Origin: Agrobacterium fabrum
GTDB taxonomy: Bacteria > Pseudomonadota > Alphaproteobacteria > Rhizobiales > Rhizobiaceae
NCBI GenBank assembly: GCA_003241215.1
Contig: QFOL01000021.1
Coordinates: forward strand, 1-26,356
Direction of reading: 5' to 3'
Length of the DNA stretch: 26,356 nucleotides
Shown piece by piece: positions 15,280 to 23,215 of this stretch. The notes below the pieces were generated by a model that made no database searches, had not been told where the DNA came from, and saw only the letters and a list, made by a program, of their open reading frames with translations. A program made the position numbers and the translations under genes. Every line of letters starts with the position of its first letter. Positions within the stretch are counted from its first letter, which is position 1.

Positions 15280-15319
15280 TAGCCAACCATCCAATTCAGT
15301 TATGGTCAAGGCTTGGCTA
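15280..15319. promoter_or_regulatory. Candidate LysR operator between divergent genes
   Basis: TAGCCAA (15280-15286) and TTGGCTA (15313-15319) are perfect seven-base inverted arms 33 bases apart, three turns of the helix, in the 132-base divergent region. The spacing is longer than a usual T-N11-A box but would place both arms on one DNA face, allowing repression by looping or by a tetramer. Confidence 0.4.
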
Positions 15320-15381
15320 ACTTGCCGCCGGTTTACCGAGCGGATGTCGCATGTGCGACCTGATCCATGAAAGGCCGAAGA

Positions 15382-16902
15382 ATGACCCTTGCCATTACCG
15401 CACCAGCCGGTAGCAGGAGCGCCGTGGCGCTTGCTGCCGTCTGCCTCTCCGCCCTGATGTTCGGACTGGAGATTTCCAGCGTTCCGGCGATCTTGCCAAC
15501 ACTCGAACAGGTGCTGCACGCGGATTTCCGGCAGCTTCAGTGGATCATGAACGCCTATACGATCGGTGTGACGATGGTGTTGATGGCGACAGGCGCGCTG
15601 GCCGACCGTTTCGGCCGCAAACGGGTCTTTATCGCCAGCATCGTCGCCTTTGCGCTCTCCTCTCTCGCCTGCGGAATGACGGAGAATGTTCTCGTGCTGA
15701 TCGGCGCCCGCTTCCTTCAGGGCTTGAGCGGCGGGGCGATGCTGGTGTGTCAGATCGCCATCCTGTCGCATCAGTTCCGCACGGCGCGCGAGCGCGGCAT
15801 GGCGTTTGGCTGGTGGGGCATCATATCGGGCGTGGGACTGGGTTTCGGCCCGATCGTCGGCGGCGCCATCGTTGCGCTGTGGAGCTGGGAATGGGTGTTC
15901 CTCGTTCACGTGGCGATCGGTATCGTCACATGGCTGCTCGCCGCGGCTGGCGTCGGAGAATCGCGCGATCCAGAGGCGGCGCGTCTTGATCTTGCCGGCA
16001 TGGTCACCCTTTCGGCCGCCGTCTTCTGCCTTGCCTTTTTCATCACGCAGGGACCCGAGTTCGGTTTTGTGAGCCTTGAGGCGCTTATGATCCTCGGTGT
16101 TTCGGCCGTGAGCTTCATTGCCTTCGTGATCGTTGAAAAGCTTAGTGCGAGACCGATGTTCGATTTCTCCGTTTTCCGCATCCGGCCTTTTTCCGGGGCG
16201 ATCATCGGTTCGGCGGCAATGAATATCAGCTTCTGGCCTTTCATGATCTATCTGCCGATCTGGTTTCAGGCGGGTCTCGGTTATGACAGCGTCACCGCCG
16301 GCCTCGGCCTGCTGGCCTATACGCTGCCGGCGCTGGTGGTGCCGCCTTTGGCGGAACGCCTGTCGTTGCGCTATCAGCCACGCCTGGTCATTCCGGCCGG
16401 GCTGTTCACCATCGGCCTCGGTTTCATGCTGATGAAATTGGGAAGCGGCATCGAAAATGCGAGCTGGCTCACCATGCTGCCCGGCTGCATTCTTTCCGGC
16501 ATCGGGCTCGGGCTGACCAATACGCCTGTCACCAACACCACCACGGGGGCGGTTTCCCCCGCACGCTCGGGCATGGCCTCGGGTATCGACATGAGCGCGC
16601 GGATGATCTCGCTCGCCATCAACATCCCGGTCATGGGCTTCATTCTGGTGGAGGGCGTCGGGTCTTCGCTTCGGGCAAACCTGCCGTCCGGCATGGATGG
16701 GCGCGCAATGCAGTTGCTTGCGGAAAAGATCGCGGCGGGCACCGCGGGCGCTTCGGTCCAGGGCGTTTCGGAAGCGCTCGTCCATCGGGCGCTTGCAGAC
16801 GGTTTTGGCCTGGTCATGCTTTATGCCGGCATCAGCGTCTGGCTGCTCGCCGCCATCAGTTTTGTCGTCTTCGGCCCGGCGCGGCGGCTGGCAACGCAAT
16901 AA
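15382..16902 (+). CDS. DHA2-family MFS exporter (14 TM)
   Basis: 506 residues from the ATG at 15382, preceded by AAAGG; an in-frame ATG at 15367 is the alternative. It has about fourteen hydrophobic segments and the drug:H+ antiporter-2 features: motif A as GALADRFGRKRVF, motif B as LIGARFLQGLSGGAML, and motif C as GIISGVGLGFGPIVGG. EmrB, LfrA and QacA belong to this family; substrates are lipophilic drugs, dyes or acids. It acts in the inner membrane. The EmrA-type adaptor needed for tripartite export is absent nearby, so single-component pumping is likelier. Divergent from the LysR gene, its likely regulator. Confidence 0.9.
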   Translation: MTLAITAPAGSRSAVALAAVCLSALMFGLEISSVPAILPTLEQVLHADFRQLQWIMNAYTIGVTMVLMATGALADRFGRKRVFIASIVAFALSSLACGMTENVLVLIGARFLQGLSGGAMLVCQIAILSHQFRTARERGMAFGWWGIISGVGLGFGPIVGGAIVALWSWEWVFLVHVAIGIVTWLLAAAGVGESRDPEAARLDLAGMVTLSAAVFCLAFFITQGPEFGFVSLEALMILGVSAVSFIAFVIVEKLSARPMFDFSVFRIRPFSGAIIGSAAMNISFWPFMIYLPIWFQAGLGYDSVTAGLGLLAYTLPALVVPPLAERLSLRYQPRLVIPAGLFTIGLGFMLMKLGSGIENASWLTMLPGCILSGIGLGLTNTPVTNTTTGAVSPARSGMASGIDMSARMISLAINIPVMGFILVEGVGSSLRANLPSGMDGRAMQLLAEKIAAGTAGASVQGVSEALVHRALADGFGLVMLYAGISVWLLAAISFVVFGPARRLATQ

Positions 16903-16939
16903 GCGACCGGAGATCTCGGAAAAAGGTCGAGGGAATGGA

Positions 16940-16960
16940 GGGCCTGTCATGTACAGGCCC
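16940..16960. terminator. Inverted repeat between convergent genes
   Basis: GGGCCTGT and ACAGGCCC pair perfectly over eight bases around a five-base loop, 37 bases after the exporter stop and 14 bases before the stop of the convergent DUF535 gene. On the minus strand a T-rich tract follows at a distance; on the plus strand there is none. Probable shared weak terminator. Confidence 0.5.
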
Positions 16961-16973
16961 GTTCGCAAAATCC

Positions 16974-17918
16974 CTATTCGCCTTTATTTCCGGCAAAATT
17001 CCTGCCGAGATTATAAAAACAGAGCTTCATCCGGCTTCGTTTGTCGGTGCCGTCAAGGCTGGAGGCGGGAACTTGAAAACCGAATGTTTCCTCCGGTTCG
17101 GCGGAGCGTTCCCGCCAGAAGGCGTCAATGTCCGAAACCATCATTTTCTGTCGTCGTGTGCGACGGTAGCGAATGGGGTGTCTGGAATGGGCCACAGCGA
17201 AATAGTGCCATGCATCCTGCGGTATGAGCCCCTGCAGGACCATCAATGTCGCCTCCTTGGGGCGAAGTCCGCAGAGATCGCGCGTCACCGACACCATCCG
17301 CTCTTTTGCGTCCCGCGGACCCTGCATGCCGCCGACGACAATGGTGTGGCGCCGTGTCTCGCATCCGCGCACAAACATGAACGTCGCCGTCCAAAGAACA
17401 GTGTCGTCATCGCTGCGCATAAGCCTGACGGCAAAAGCGCCCTCGTGCCGGCCGCCGCAGCGGTCGGCCAATGACAGGGTGCAATAATATTCGTCGCTTC
17501 GGCCATGAACGGTACCCATCCCCATGGTTTTTCCCGCCCAGAGGCCGGCCATGACGCGCCTGGAAAAATGCCGGCCCGCGATGGTGAAATTGTCCGCAAG
17601 CAAAACCAGGCGCCTTTTCTGCGGCACCCTGTTAATCAGGAATTTCGACAGGGGTTTTTGCAGAAGCTCGTCATGCGGCGGCGGCAATTTCTCCCTTGCC
17701 GAAAAATCCGCCAGAAACCGCCACCATTGAAAGGTCACGAAAGGGTTTGCCGCAAAACGCAGCCAGAAAAGCACCGCCCGCTTCCAATGGGCGCGCCAGA
17801 CAAAGGTTATGATTTTCCAGAACAGTAAAAAACGGGCGCTGCCTGAAGCCGCCCGGGCCGCATCATCGGTGGCAGGGAATTTCTCTGCCGATACGGCAGC
17901 ATGCTGAGTGCGCGACAT
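16974..17918 (-). CDS. VirK/YbjX family protein (DUF535)
   Basis: 314 residues. The central region reads like the VirK/YbjX (DUF535) family: LLADNFTIAG, EGAFAVRLM, IVVGGMQGPRDAKERM, TRDLCGLRPKEATLMVL, and the closing segment with VAHSRHPIRYRR and DIDAFWRE. The N-terminal 60 residues are basic and moderately hydrophobic, with no clean signal peptide. VirK of Shigella and YbjX and SomA of Salmonella are linked to envelope or lipid A maintenance and resistance to cationic peptides; the biochemistry is unresolved. The start at 17918 is the first ATG of the frame. The two-component and PAP2 genes next to it also look envelope-related, which may be more than chance. Confidence 0.85.
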   Translation of the reverse strand: MSRTQHAAVSAEKFPATDDAARAASGSARFLLFWKIITFVWRAHWKRAVLFWLRFAANPFVTFQWWRFLADFSAREKLPPPHDELLQKPLSKFLINRVPQKRRLVLLADNFTIAGRHFSRRVMAGLWAGKTMGMGTVHGRSDEYYCTLSLADRCGGRHEGAFAVRLMRSDDDTVLWTATFMFVRGCETRRHTIVVGGMQGPRDAKERMVSVTRDLCGLRPKEATLMVLQGLIPQDAWHYFAVAHSRHPIRYRRTRRQKMMVSDIDAFWRERSAEPEETFGFQVPASSLDGTDKRSRMKLCFYNLGRNFAGNKGE

Positions 17919-18077
17919 GGATGGATTTCCGGCTGAACATAAGCTTTCAGCCGAGGCATGCGCCGGATTTGTGAAGACCGTGTCGAGAAACGGCCAATCC
18001 TGTATGGAGGCCGGATCGTTGTTGCCACGGGCGGCAGGCGGCCCTGATCGAGGCAGACGATTGTCCCGCCGAGGTTT

Positions 18078-19235
18078 TCAGGGCGTCGCCTTGAAGACAA
18101 CCGTCACGATGGTTCCGCCCTCCGGCCGCGCCTTTATCTGCAGATCGCTGTCATGCGCGCGGGCGATGGCCCGGGCAATCGACAGGCCGAGACCGGTGCC
18201 GCCGGTTTTGCGTGCGCGTGACGGTTCTGTCCGCCAGAAGAGCTCGATGCCATGCGCTTCGACGCCAGGGGGAAAACCCGGTCCCTTATCCTCGATCGCG
18301 ACAAAGGGGCGCCCGTCCTCAAACCCCGTCACACAGCGCAGAAGCCTGCCGCTCGCCGCATAACGGCGCACATTGTCCATCAGGACCAGAAGCAGCTGTC
18401 GAAGACGCTGGCGGTCCCCGTAGACGGGCGCGGGCTCCAGTGACATGTCGAGATCGATGCCAGCCTCGTCCATCAGCTGCTGCGCCGCTTCGGCGGCGGC
18501 TGCGCATTCGGCGGCGAGATCGAGCGGCTGCATGTCTTTGACGAGGCTGTTGGTCTCCGCCAGAGAGAGTGTCCGCAGATCGTCGACAAGGCGCGCCAGT
18601 CCTTCCACATGCACGATGAGATGGCGAATGGCTTGCTTGTCGAGGGGAAAGACATCGTCGACAATGCCGTGCAGACGGCCCTGCAGGATGGTGAGTGGGG
18701 TGCGCAGCTCGTGCGCCACCGCCATCGTGTTGAACTTCAGCCGGCGCTCCATCATCTGAAGCTCCCGCGTCAAACTGTCGAAGCTTTCCACAAGAGATCC
18801 GATTTCGGCAATGCGGCTCGCCTTGACGTTCTCGCCGCCGCTGAAATCGCCGGTCGCCATGCGCCGTGCCGCCTCGGTAAGCTGTCCCAGAGGCGCGGCA
18901 ATGCGCCGGGAGATGAAATAGCCAAGCACGCTGCACAGGACGACACCGAGCAGGCCGAAGCCGAAAATCGATGCCAGAAACTCGTCGTCTGCCGCGTTCT
19001 GCACGCCTGGCAGAACCTTGAGAAGCGCTCGCAGCTGCTGCTCGTCCGGCATCACCCCCCGGTCAATATCCGAAAAAGCCTTGGCGGCATCGGGCGAGAG
19101 TGCGGCAATGGCGCGCTCCTGTATATTTTCCGCATACCAGGAGACGCCGTGATAGATCGTTGCGACGGCAAAGACGAGCATCGTCGTGATCGTGATCGCC
19201 GTCATCGTGCTGAGGCCAAGCCGCCGGAGCCTCAT
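18078..19235 (-). CDS. Sensor histidine kinase (BaeS/AdeS-like)
   Basis: 385 residues. Two membrane helices (about 10-31 and 88-107) bracket a short periplasmic sensor of some 55 residues. A HAMP domain follows (about 108-162, with SRRIAAPLGQLTEAARRMA). The H-box AVAHELRTPLTILQGRL carries phospho-acceptor His175; the N-box LMDNVRRYA (Asn288), G1 IEDKGPGFPP (Asp316) and G2 GGTGLGLSIARAIARAH complete the kinase. It closely resembles BaeS and AdeS, which control RND efflux pumps. The start overlaps the response regulator's stop (ATGA at 19232-19235), giving translational coupling. The short sensor gives no clue to the signal. Confidence 0.92.
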   Translation of the reverse strand: MRLRRLGLSTMTAITITTMLVFAVATIYHGVSWYAENIQERAIAALSPDAAKAFSDIDRGVMPDEQQLRALLKVLPGVQNAADDEFLASIFGFGLLGVVLCSVLGYFISRRIAAPLGQLTEAARRMATGDFSGGENVKASRIAEIGSLVESFDSLTRELQMMERRLKFNTMAVAHELRTPLTILQGRLHGIVDDVFPLDKQAIRHLIVHVEGLARLVDDLRTLSLAETNSLVKDMQPLDLAAECAAAAEAAQQLMDEAGIDLDMSLEPAPVYGDRQRLRQLLLVLMDNVRRYAASGRLLRCVTGFEDGRPFVAIEDKGPGFPPGVEAHGIELFWRTEPSRARKTGGTGLGLSIARAIARAHDSDLQIKARPEGGTIVTVVFKATP

Positions 19236-19930
19236 GATTTCTGCTCCCTTGCCAGCCGGTAACCGACGCTGCGCACCGAGACGAGATAACCGCAGGCGCC
19301 GTGGTCCGTCAGTTTCTTGCGCAGATTGGCGATGTGCGTGTCGATGGTGCGCGCCAGCGCATCGCTTTCGGGCAGGCAGGCATCCAGAATGTCGGCGCGC
19401 TGAAAGGCGTGGGTAGGGCGGCGCGTCATATGGGCGAGTATCCTGAACTCGCTCAGAGTCAACGGCAGAATGGTCCGCCCCTTGTCGTTGCAGATCGCCG
19501 CGACATAAGCTTCGGTGTCCACTTCGATGGCGCCGAAGCGCAAAATCCCGCCATCGGCCGGCTGGCGCGTGCGCTTCAGCACGGCGTTCACCCGCGCGAT
19601 CAATTCGTGGGGATTGAAAGGTTTGACGATGTAGTCATCCGCACCGAGGCGCAGGCCGGTGAGTTTGTCCATATCCTCGGCGAGCGAGGTGACCATGATG
19701 ACGGGTGTATCCCGCTCCCGCCGGATACGGTTCAACACCTCGATGCCATCGAATTTCGGCAGGCGAATATCGAGGAGAACAAGATCCGGCCGCAGCATGG
19801 AAAAATGGGTGAGCGCCACTTCGCCATCGCTGGCTCTGACGGTTCTGTAGCCTTCACGAATGAGATAGGCGTCGAGAATCTGAATAATATCGGGATCGTC
19901 TTCGACGATCAGGATAAGCCCTTTGTCCAT
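19232..19930 (-). CDS. OmpR-family response regulator (BaeR/AdeR-like)
   Basis: 232 residues from the ATG at 19930 (MDKGLILIVEDD); the frame extends 46 codons further but those residues look non-coding. The receiver domain, about 4-118, has the acidic pair Asp11/Asp12, phospho-acceptor Asp54 (LVLLDIRLP), Thr81 and Lys103 (DYIVKPF). The C-terminal winged helix, about 132-230, has LTLSEFRILAHM and the recognition helix region ARTIDTHIANLRKKL, ending SVRSVGYRL. It is first in a two-gene operon with the kinase. An inverted-plus-direct repeat of GCATCCG lies 52-84 bases upstream and could be its own binding site. Targets unknown; BaeR-type regulators usually act on efflux or envelope genes. Confidence 0.93.
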   Translation of the reverse strand: MDKGLILIVEDDPDIIQILDAYLIREGYRTVRASDGEVALTHFSMLRPDLVLLDIRLPKFDGIEVLNRIRRERDTPVIMVTSLAEDMDKLTGLRLGADDYIVKPFNPHELIARVNAVLKRTRQPADGGILRFGAIEVDTEAYVAAICNDKGRTILPLTLSEFRILAHMTRRPTHAFQRADILDACLPESDALARTIDTHIANLRKKLTDHGACGYLVSVRSVGYRLAREQKS

Positions 19931-19981
19931 GCTGAACCCGCAAACTACTTGTATCGGCCGTAATGATGGCGCGACGCTAAG

Positions 19982-20014
19982 CGGATGCGCGGCATCCGGC
20001 AAGGCTCGCATCCG
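19982..20014. promoter_or_regulatory. GCATCCG repeat cluster in the two-component/PAP2 divergent region
   Basis: CGGATGC (19982-19988) and GCATCCG (19992-19998) form a perfect seven-base inverted repeat with three bases between, and a third GCATCCG lies at 20008-20014, sixteen bases after the second. The cluster sits between the response regulator (minus) and the phosphatase gene (plus), as expected for a shared regulator site. A hairpin is also possible. Confidence 0.4.
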
Positions 20015-20100
20015 GGAATAGAGATCGTCAGCGCGGCTTTCCTCGCAGTCTTGTTTCTTTCTCCGCAAAGCCTTGACATTTCTGCGGAAGAGAACTGGCC

Positions 20101-20937
20101 ATGCACCAGTCTCTCACGGATAAAACCCATCTGCAAAAGCCGGATTCGACCCGGGGGTTGAGATTTCGCGCAAGCGCCATCGGTGGCGTGCATCGGGCTT
20201 TTGTGCGCGCCTCCGGCAGTCCCCTGCTGCTGGCTCTTTCTGTCGCGATGGCGATGATGGCTTTTTTCACGATGCGGCCGGATATCGACCTCAATGTGAG
20301 CCGGCAGTTCTGGATGGATGGCTTCCTGCTCAGTCAAGACGAGTTTCTGCTTTCCGTCCGCGACCTCAACCGCATGCTTCCGCCGGTTTTAGTGTCCGGG
20401 CTTGTGTGCATGCTTTTCCTCATGCCCTTCTGGGGCCGCCTGCCGCGGCTTTTTCCGCCGCACAAGCTGCTGCTTATCACCGTCTTTTTTCTTCTGGGAC
20501 CGGGTGCATTGGTTCATGTCCTGAAAACCGCTTTCGGCAGGGCAAGGCCGCGCCATCTTGTCGAGTTCGGGGGAGACCTGTTTTTTACGCCGGTTCTTTC
20601 CCTCGATGGCGGCTGCGTCCGAAATTGCTCCTTTCCTTCCGGTGAGAGTGCGTCTGCAATCGCCCTTCTGGCCTTCACCATACTCCTGCCGGAGAAATTT
20701 CGCCTGATCGGCACAGCGATATTGGCGCCATTTATCGTGATCGTCTCGCTGAACCGGGTCGCAATGGGCGCGCACTTCTTCTCCGATGTCCTGATTGCGT
20801 GGCCCCTGATGTTTGCGGTGTTTCTTCTGCTCCATTGGCCCTTCACGCAAAACCGCCATGCGATCGATGCGGCCTTCTTGCGCAAGGCCCGCCGGATGCC
20901 GGTTGCCATGCAGCCAAGGTCATTAGCCGAACAATAA
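20101..20937 (+). CDS. PAP2-family membrane phosphatase
   Basis: 278 residues with about six membrane helices. PAP2 motifs are recognisable: KTAFGRARP (Lys142, Arg149, Pro150), SFPSGES (179-182), and NRVAMGAHFFSD (Arg219, nucleophile His225, Asp229). In the second motif the usual PSGH reads PSGE, so Glu182 replaces the histidine that normally acts as general acid, and Asn218 replaces the Ser before Arg219. The family dephosphorylates lipid phosphates such as undecaprenyl pyrophosphate, phosphatidylglycerol phosphate or lipid A; rhizobial LpxE-like enzymes belong here. It diverges from the two-component operon and may be its target. A strong terminator follows. Confidence 0.88.
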   Translation: MHQSLTDKTHLQKPDSTRGLRFRASAIGGVHRAFVRASGSPLLLALSVAMAMMAFFTMRPDIDLNVSRQFWMDGFLLSQDEFLLSVRDLNRMLPPVLVSGLVCMLFLMPFWGRLPRLFPPHKLLLITVFFLLGPGALVHVLKTAFGRARPRHLVEFGGDLFFTPVLSLDGGCVRNCSFPSGESASAIALLAFTILLPEKFRLIGTAILAPFIVIVSLNRVAMGAHFFSDVLIAWPLMFAVFLLLHWPFTQNRHAIDAAFLRKARRMPVAMQPRSLAEQ

Positions 20938-20964
20938 TCTCCGGGAGTTTCACCAGCCGAAGAT

Positions 20965-21003
20965 GGCAAGGGCAGCGGAAAACCGCTGCCCTTGCCGGTT
21001 TTT
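20965..21003 (+). terminator. Strong intrinsic terminator after the PAP2 gene
   Basis: GGCAAGGGCAGCGG, AAAA, CCGCTGCCCTTGCC gives a perfect 14-bp stem, followed by GGTTTTT. It lies 27 bases after the PAP2 stop and just before the stop of the convergent CusF-like gene. The T-run serves the plus strand; the stem may also stop copper-operon transcripts. Confidence 0.9.
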
Positions 21004-21024
21004 CCGGACGCGGCTTCCGGCGTC

Positions 21025-21309
21025 TTATTTCACCTGGGCGACGATCAGCTTGCCGTCGGCCCGTTCGGCAACGAATTCGATATTGGCGCCTTCCTTGAGC
21101 CTGGAGAGGATCGCATCGTCCTTGACGCGGAACACCATCGTCATGGCCGGCATGTCGAGGTTCTTCAGTTCCTCATGGATGATGGTGACCTTCTTGGCCG
21201 CTGCATCGACCTTCTTCACCGTTCCCTTGGTGAATTCCTGCGCAACGGCAGTGAAGGGAGCGGCAAGGAGAAGTGCTGCTGCGACAGTGATGTTCATGAT
21301 CGTTTTCAT
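21025..21309 (-). CDS. CusF-like periplasmic copper-binding protein
   Basis: 94 residues with a clear Sec signal (about 1-23, ending AVAQ) and AAAGGA before the start. The mature protein is a small beta-barrel of the CusF type: TVKKVDAAAKKVTIIHEEL, LDMPAMTMVF, then ADGKLIVAQ. The ligands correspond to CusF His36, Met47 and Met49 (here His45, Met56, Met58). The Trp44 that caps copper in CusF by a cation-pi contact is Met53 here, which could add a thioether ligand. CusF carries Cu(I)/Ag(I) to the CusCBA pump in the periplasm. Last gene of the copper operon, 24 bases after the cupredoxin gene. Confidence 0.9.
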   Translation of the reverse strand: MKTIMNITVAAALLLAAPFTAVAQEFTKGTVKKVDAAAKKVTIIHEELKNLDMPAMTMVFRVKDDAILSRLKEGANIEFVAERADGKLIVAQVK

Positions 21310-21333
21310 GGTCAGGTTCCTTTGTCGAATGGG

Positions 21334-21810
21334 TTACTTTGCCGAAACTTTGAGATCGCCGCGCATGCCGGCCTCGTAGTGCCCGGGTTTCAGGCAGGCG
21401 AATTCGAACATGCCGTCATTGGTGAATTTCCAGATGATTTCGCCGCTTTCGCCGGGCGCGAGGCTGATGGCATTCGGATTGTCGTGCTCCATCTCCGGCG
21501 TCTTTTCCATCGCGGCCTTGTGTTCCAGATTGGCCTTCTGTTCGTCGAGAATGAATTCATGGTCCAGCTCGCCGACATTCTTCACGGCAAAACGCACGGT
21601 CTTGCCCTTCTTGAAGTCGAATTTGGCGGGGGTGAAAACCATCTTGCCGTCCGGCGTTTCCTTCATCGTCACCTGGATGGTCTGGGTCACCTTGGCCTTG
21701 TCGCCAGGTTCGCCGATCGCCATCGCCTCATGGCCGCCGCCATGGGTGCCCGCGGCCAAGGCGGGCGTGGCGAGCGCGGTGAGAAGCAGTGCAAGTTTCA
21801 GTCTGGTCAT
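21334..21810 (-). CDS. Periplasmic cupredoxin (blue copper protein)
   Basis: 158 residues with a Sec signal (about 1-19, ALAA) and AAGGAA before the start. The mature protein begins with a His/Gly stretch (GTHGGGHEAMA) and contains a cupredoxin domain with the type 1 ligands His84 (LDHEF), Cys139, His144 and Met149 (CLKPGHYEAGM). A Met/His/Glu-rich insert (about 92-112) could bind extra copper. Proteins of this kind shuttle electrons or bind copper next to multicopper oxidases. It sits between the oxidase and the CusF-like gene, 40 and 24 bases apart, so it may accept or supply electrons for copper oxidation. It is neither azurin nor plastocyanin proper. Confidence 0.88.
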   Translation of the reverse strand: MTRLKLALLLTALATPALAAGTHGGGHEAMAIGEPGDKAKVTQTIQVTMKETPDGKMVFTPAKFDFKKGKTVRFAVKNVGELDHEFILDEQKANLEHKAAMEKTPEMEHDNPNAISLAPGESGEIIWKFTNDGMFEFACLKPGHYEAGMRGDLKVSAK

Positions 21811-21850
21811 CGCATGTTTCCTTGGTTCGGTTGGGTCAGGGTCTGCACCA

Positions 21851-23200
21851 TCAGCCGTGTTTCATCGGTTTCGGCGTGATCTGGGTTTTGGGGTCGTTGG
21901 TCTTGGTCGTATCCGGCAACTCGCCGGTCCATTCCCAGGCCTGGGTTCCGGGCGGGTTTTCGTACCAGCCGGGATCTGAGTAATCGCCCGCGGAGATGCC
22001 TTCGCGGACCTTCACCACGGAGAACATGCCGCCCATCTCGATGGGGCCGTGCGGACCCCAACCCGTCATCATGGGGACGGTGTTCTCGGGAATTTCCATT
22101 TCCATCGCGCCCATATCGGCCATGCCGGCGGTGCCCATCGGCATATATTCCGGCCGCACCTTGCGGATTTTTTCGGCAACGCTCTTCTTGTCGACGCCGA
22201 TGAAGGTCGGGACATCATGTCCCATCGCATTCATCGTATGGTGCGACTTGTGGCAATGGATCGCCCAGTCGCCGACATATTTGGCGTCGAATTCATAGGC
22301 CCGCATCGCACCCACGGGAATATCGATGCTCACCTCCGGCCAGCGCGCCTCGGGCCGCACCCAGCCGCCATCCGTGCAGGTCACCTCGAAATCGTAACCG
22401 TGCATGTGGATCGGGTGGTTGGTCATGGTCAGGTTGCCGACGCGCACGCGCACCCGGTCGTCCTTGGAAACCACCAGCGGATCGATGCCCGGAAACACCC
22501 GGCTGTTCCATGACCACAGATTGAAGTCGGTCATGGTCATGATCTTTGGCACATAGGAGCCGGGATCGATGTCGAAGGCATTGATCAGGAAGACGAAATC
22601 GCGATCGACAGGCATGAAGGCCGGATCCTTCGGATGGATCACGAAGAAGCCCATCATGCCCATCGCCATCTGCACCATCTCGTCCGAATGCGGGTGGTAC
22701 ATGAAGGTGCCGGACTTCACGAGGTCGAACTCGTAGACGAAGGTCTTTCCGACAGGGATATGCGGCTGCGACAACCCGCCGACGCCGTCCATGCCGGACG
22801 GCAGGATCATGCCGTGCCAGTGGATCGTCGTATGTTCCGGCAGCTTGTTGGTGACGAAAATGCGCACCCGGTCGCCTTCGACGGCCTCGATGGTCGGGCC
22901 GGGCGACTGGCCGTTATAACCCCACAGCCGCGCGGTCATGCCCTCCGCCATCTCCCTCTCCACCGGCTCGGCGACGAGGTGGAATTCCTTGACGCCGTTG
23001 TTCATCCGGAAGGGCAGGGTCCAGCCATTGAGGGTGACGACGGGGTTGTAGTCGGGACCGGTGGTGGGCTTGACCGGGGCCTGGGTCGCAGCCGTTTCCA
23101 TCACTGCCGCTTCCGGCAGGTTGGTGTTGGATGTTTTCGCCCAGGCCGCCGAGGAGACCATTGCGGCGCCGACACCCAGAAAGTTTCTTCTATTGAACAT
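21851..23200 (-). CDS. Tat-exported multicopper oxidase (CopA-like)
   Basis: 449 residues with AAAGGAG before the start and a Tat leader (NRRNFLGVGAAM, about 1-22). The four copper motifs are complete: HWHG (127-130), HPH (169-171), HPIHMHG (262-268) and HCHKSHHTMNAM (315-326), giving one type 1 copper with Met326 as axial ligand and a trinuclear centre. Total length and the Met-rich stretch MVQMAMGMMG (176-185) fit the shorter CopA/PcoA-like cuproxidases. A further Met-rich tail (about 350-395) may bind Cu(I). It likely oxidises Cu(I) to the less toxic Cu(II) in the periplasm, with oxygen as acceptor. Sixteen bases after the outer-membrane-factor gene. Confidence 0.92.
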   Translation of the reverse strand: MFNRRNFLGVGAAMVSSAAWAKTSNTNLPEAAVMETAATQAPVKPTTGPDYNPVVTLNGWTLPFRMNNGVKEFHLVAEPVEREMAEGMTARLWGYNGQSPGPTIEAVEGDRVRIFVTNKLPEHTTIHWHGMILPSGMDGVGGLSQPHIPVGKTFVYEFDLVKSGTFMYHPHSDEMVQMAMGMMGFFVIHPKDPAFMPVDRDFVFLINAFDIDPGSYVPKIMTMTDFNLWSWNSRVFPGIDPLVVSKDDRVRVRVGNLTMTNHPIHMHGYDFEVTCTDGGWVRPEARWPEVSIDIPVGAMRAYEFDAKYVGDWAIHCHKSHHTMNAMGHDVPTFIGVDKKSVAEKIRKVRPEYMPMGTAGMADMGAMEMEIPENTVPMMTGWGPHGPIEMGGMFSVVKVREGISAGDYSDPGWYENPPGTQAWEWTGELPDTTKTNDPKTQITPKPMKHG

Positions 23201-23215
23201 GGTGGTTCTCCTTTC

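Noticed and set aside
14395..16968. An 857-codon minus-strand open frame spanning the third LysR gene and the region antisense to the DHA2 exporter
   Set aside because: Only the last 284 codons (15249 to 14395) resemble a protein, a LysR regulator. The upstream part is antisense to a clear transporter, with Arg/His/Asp/Gln-rich composition typical of high-GC shadow frames.
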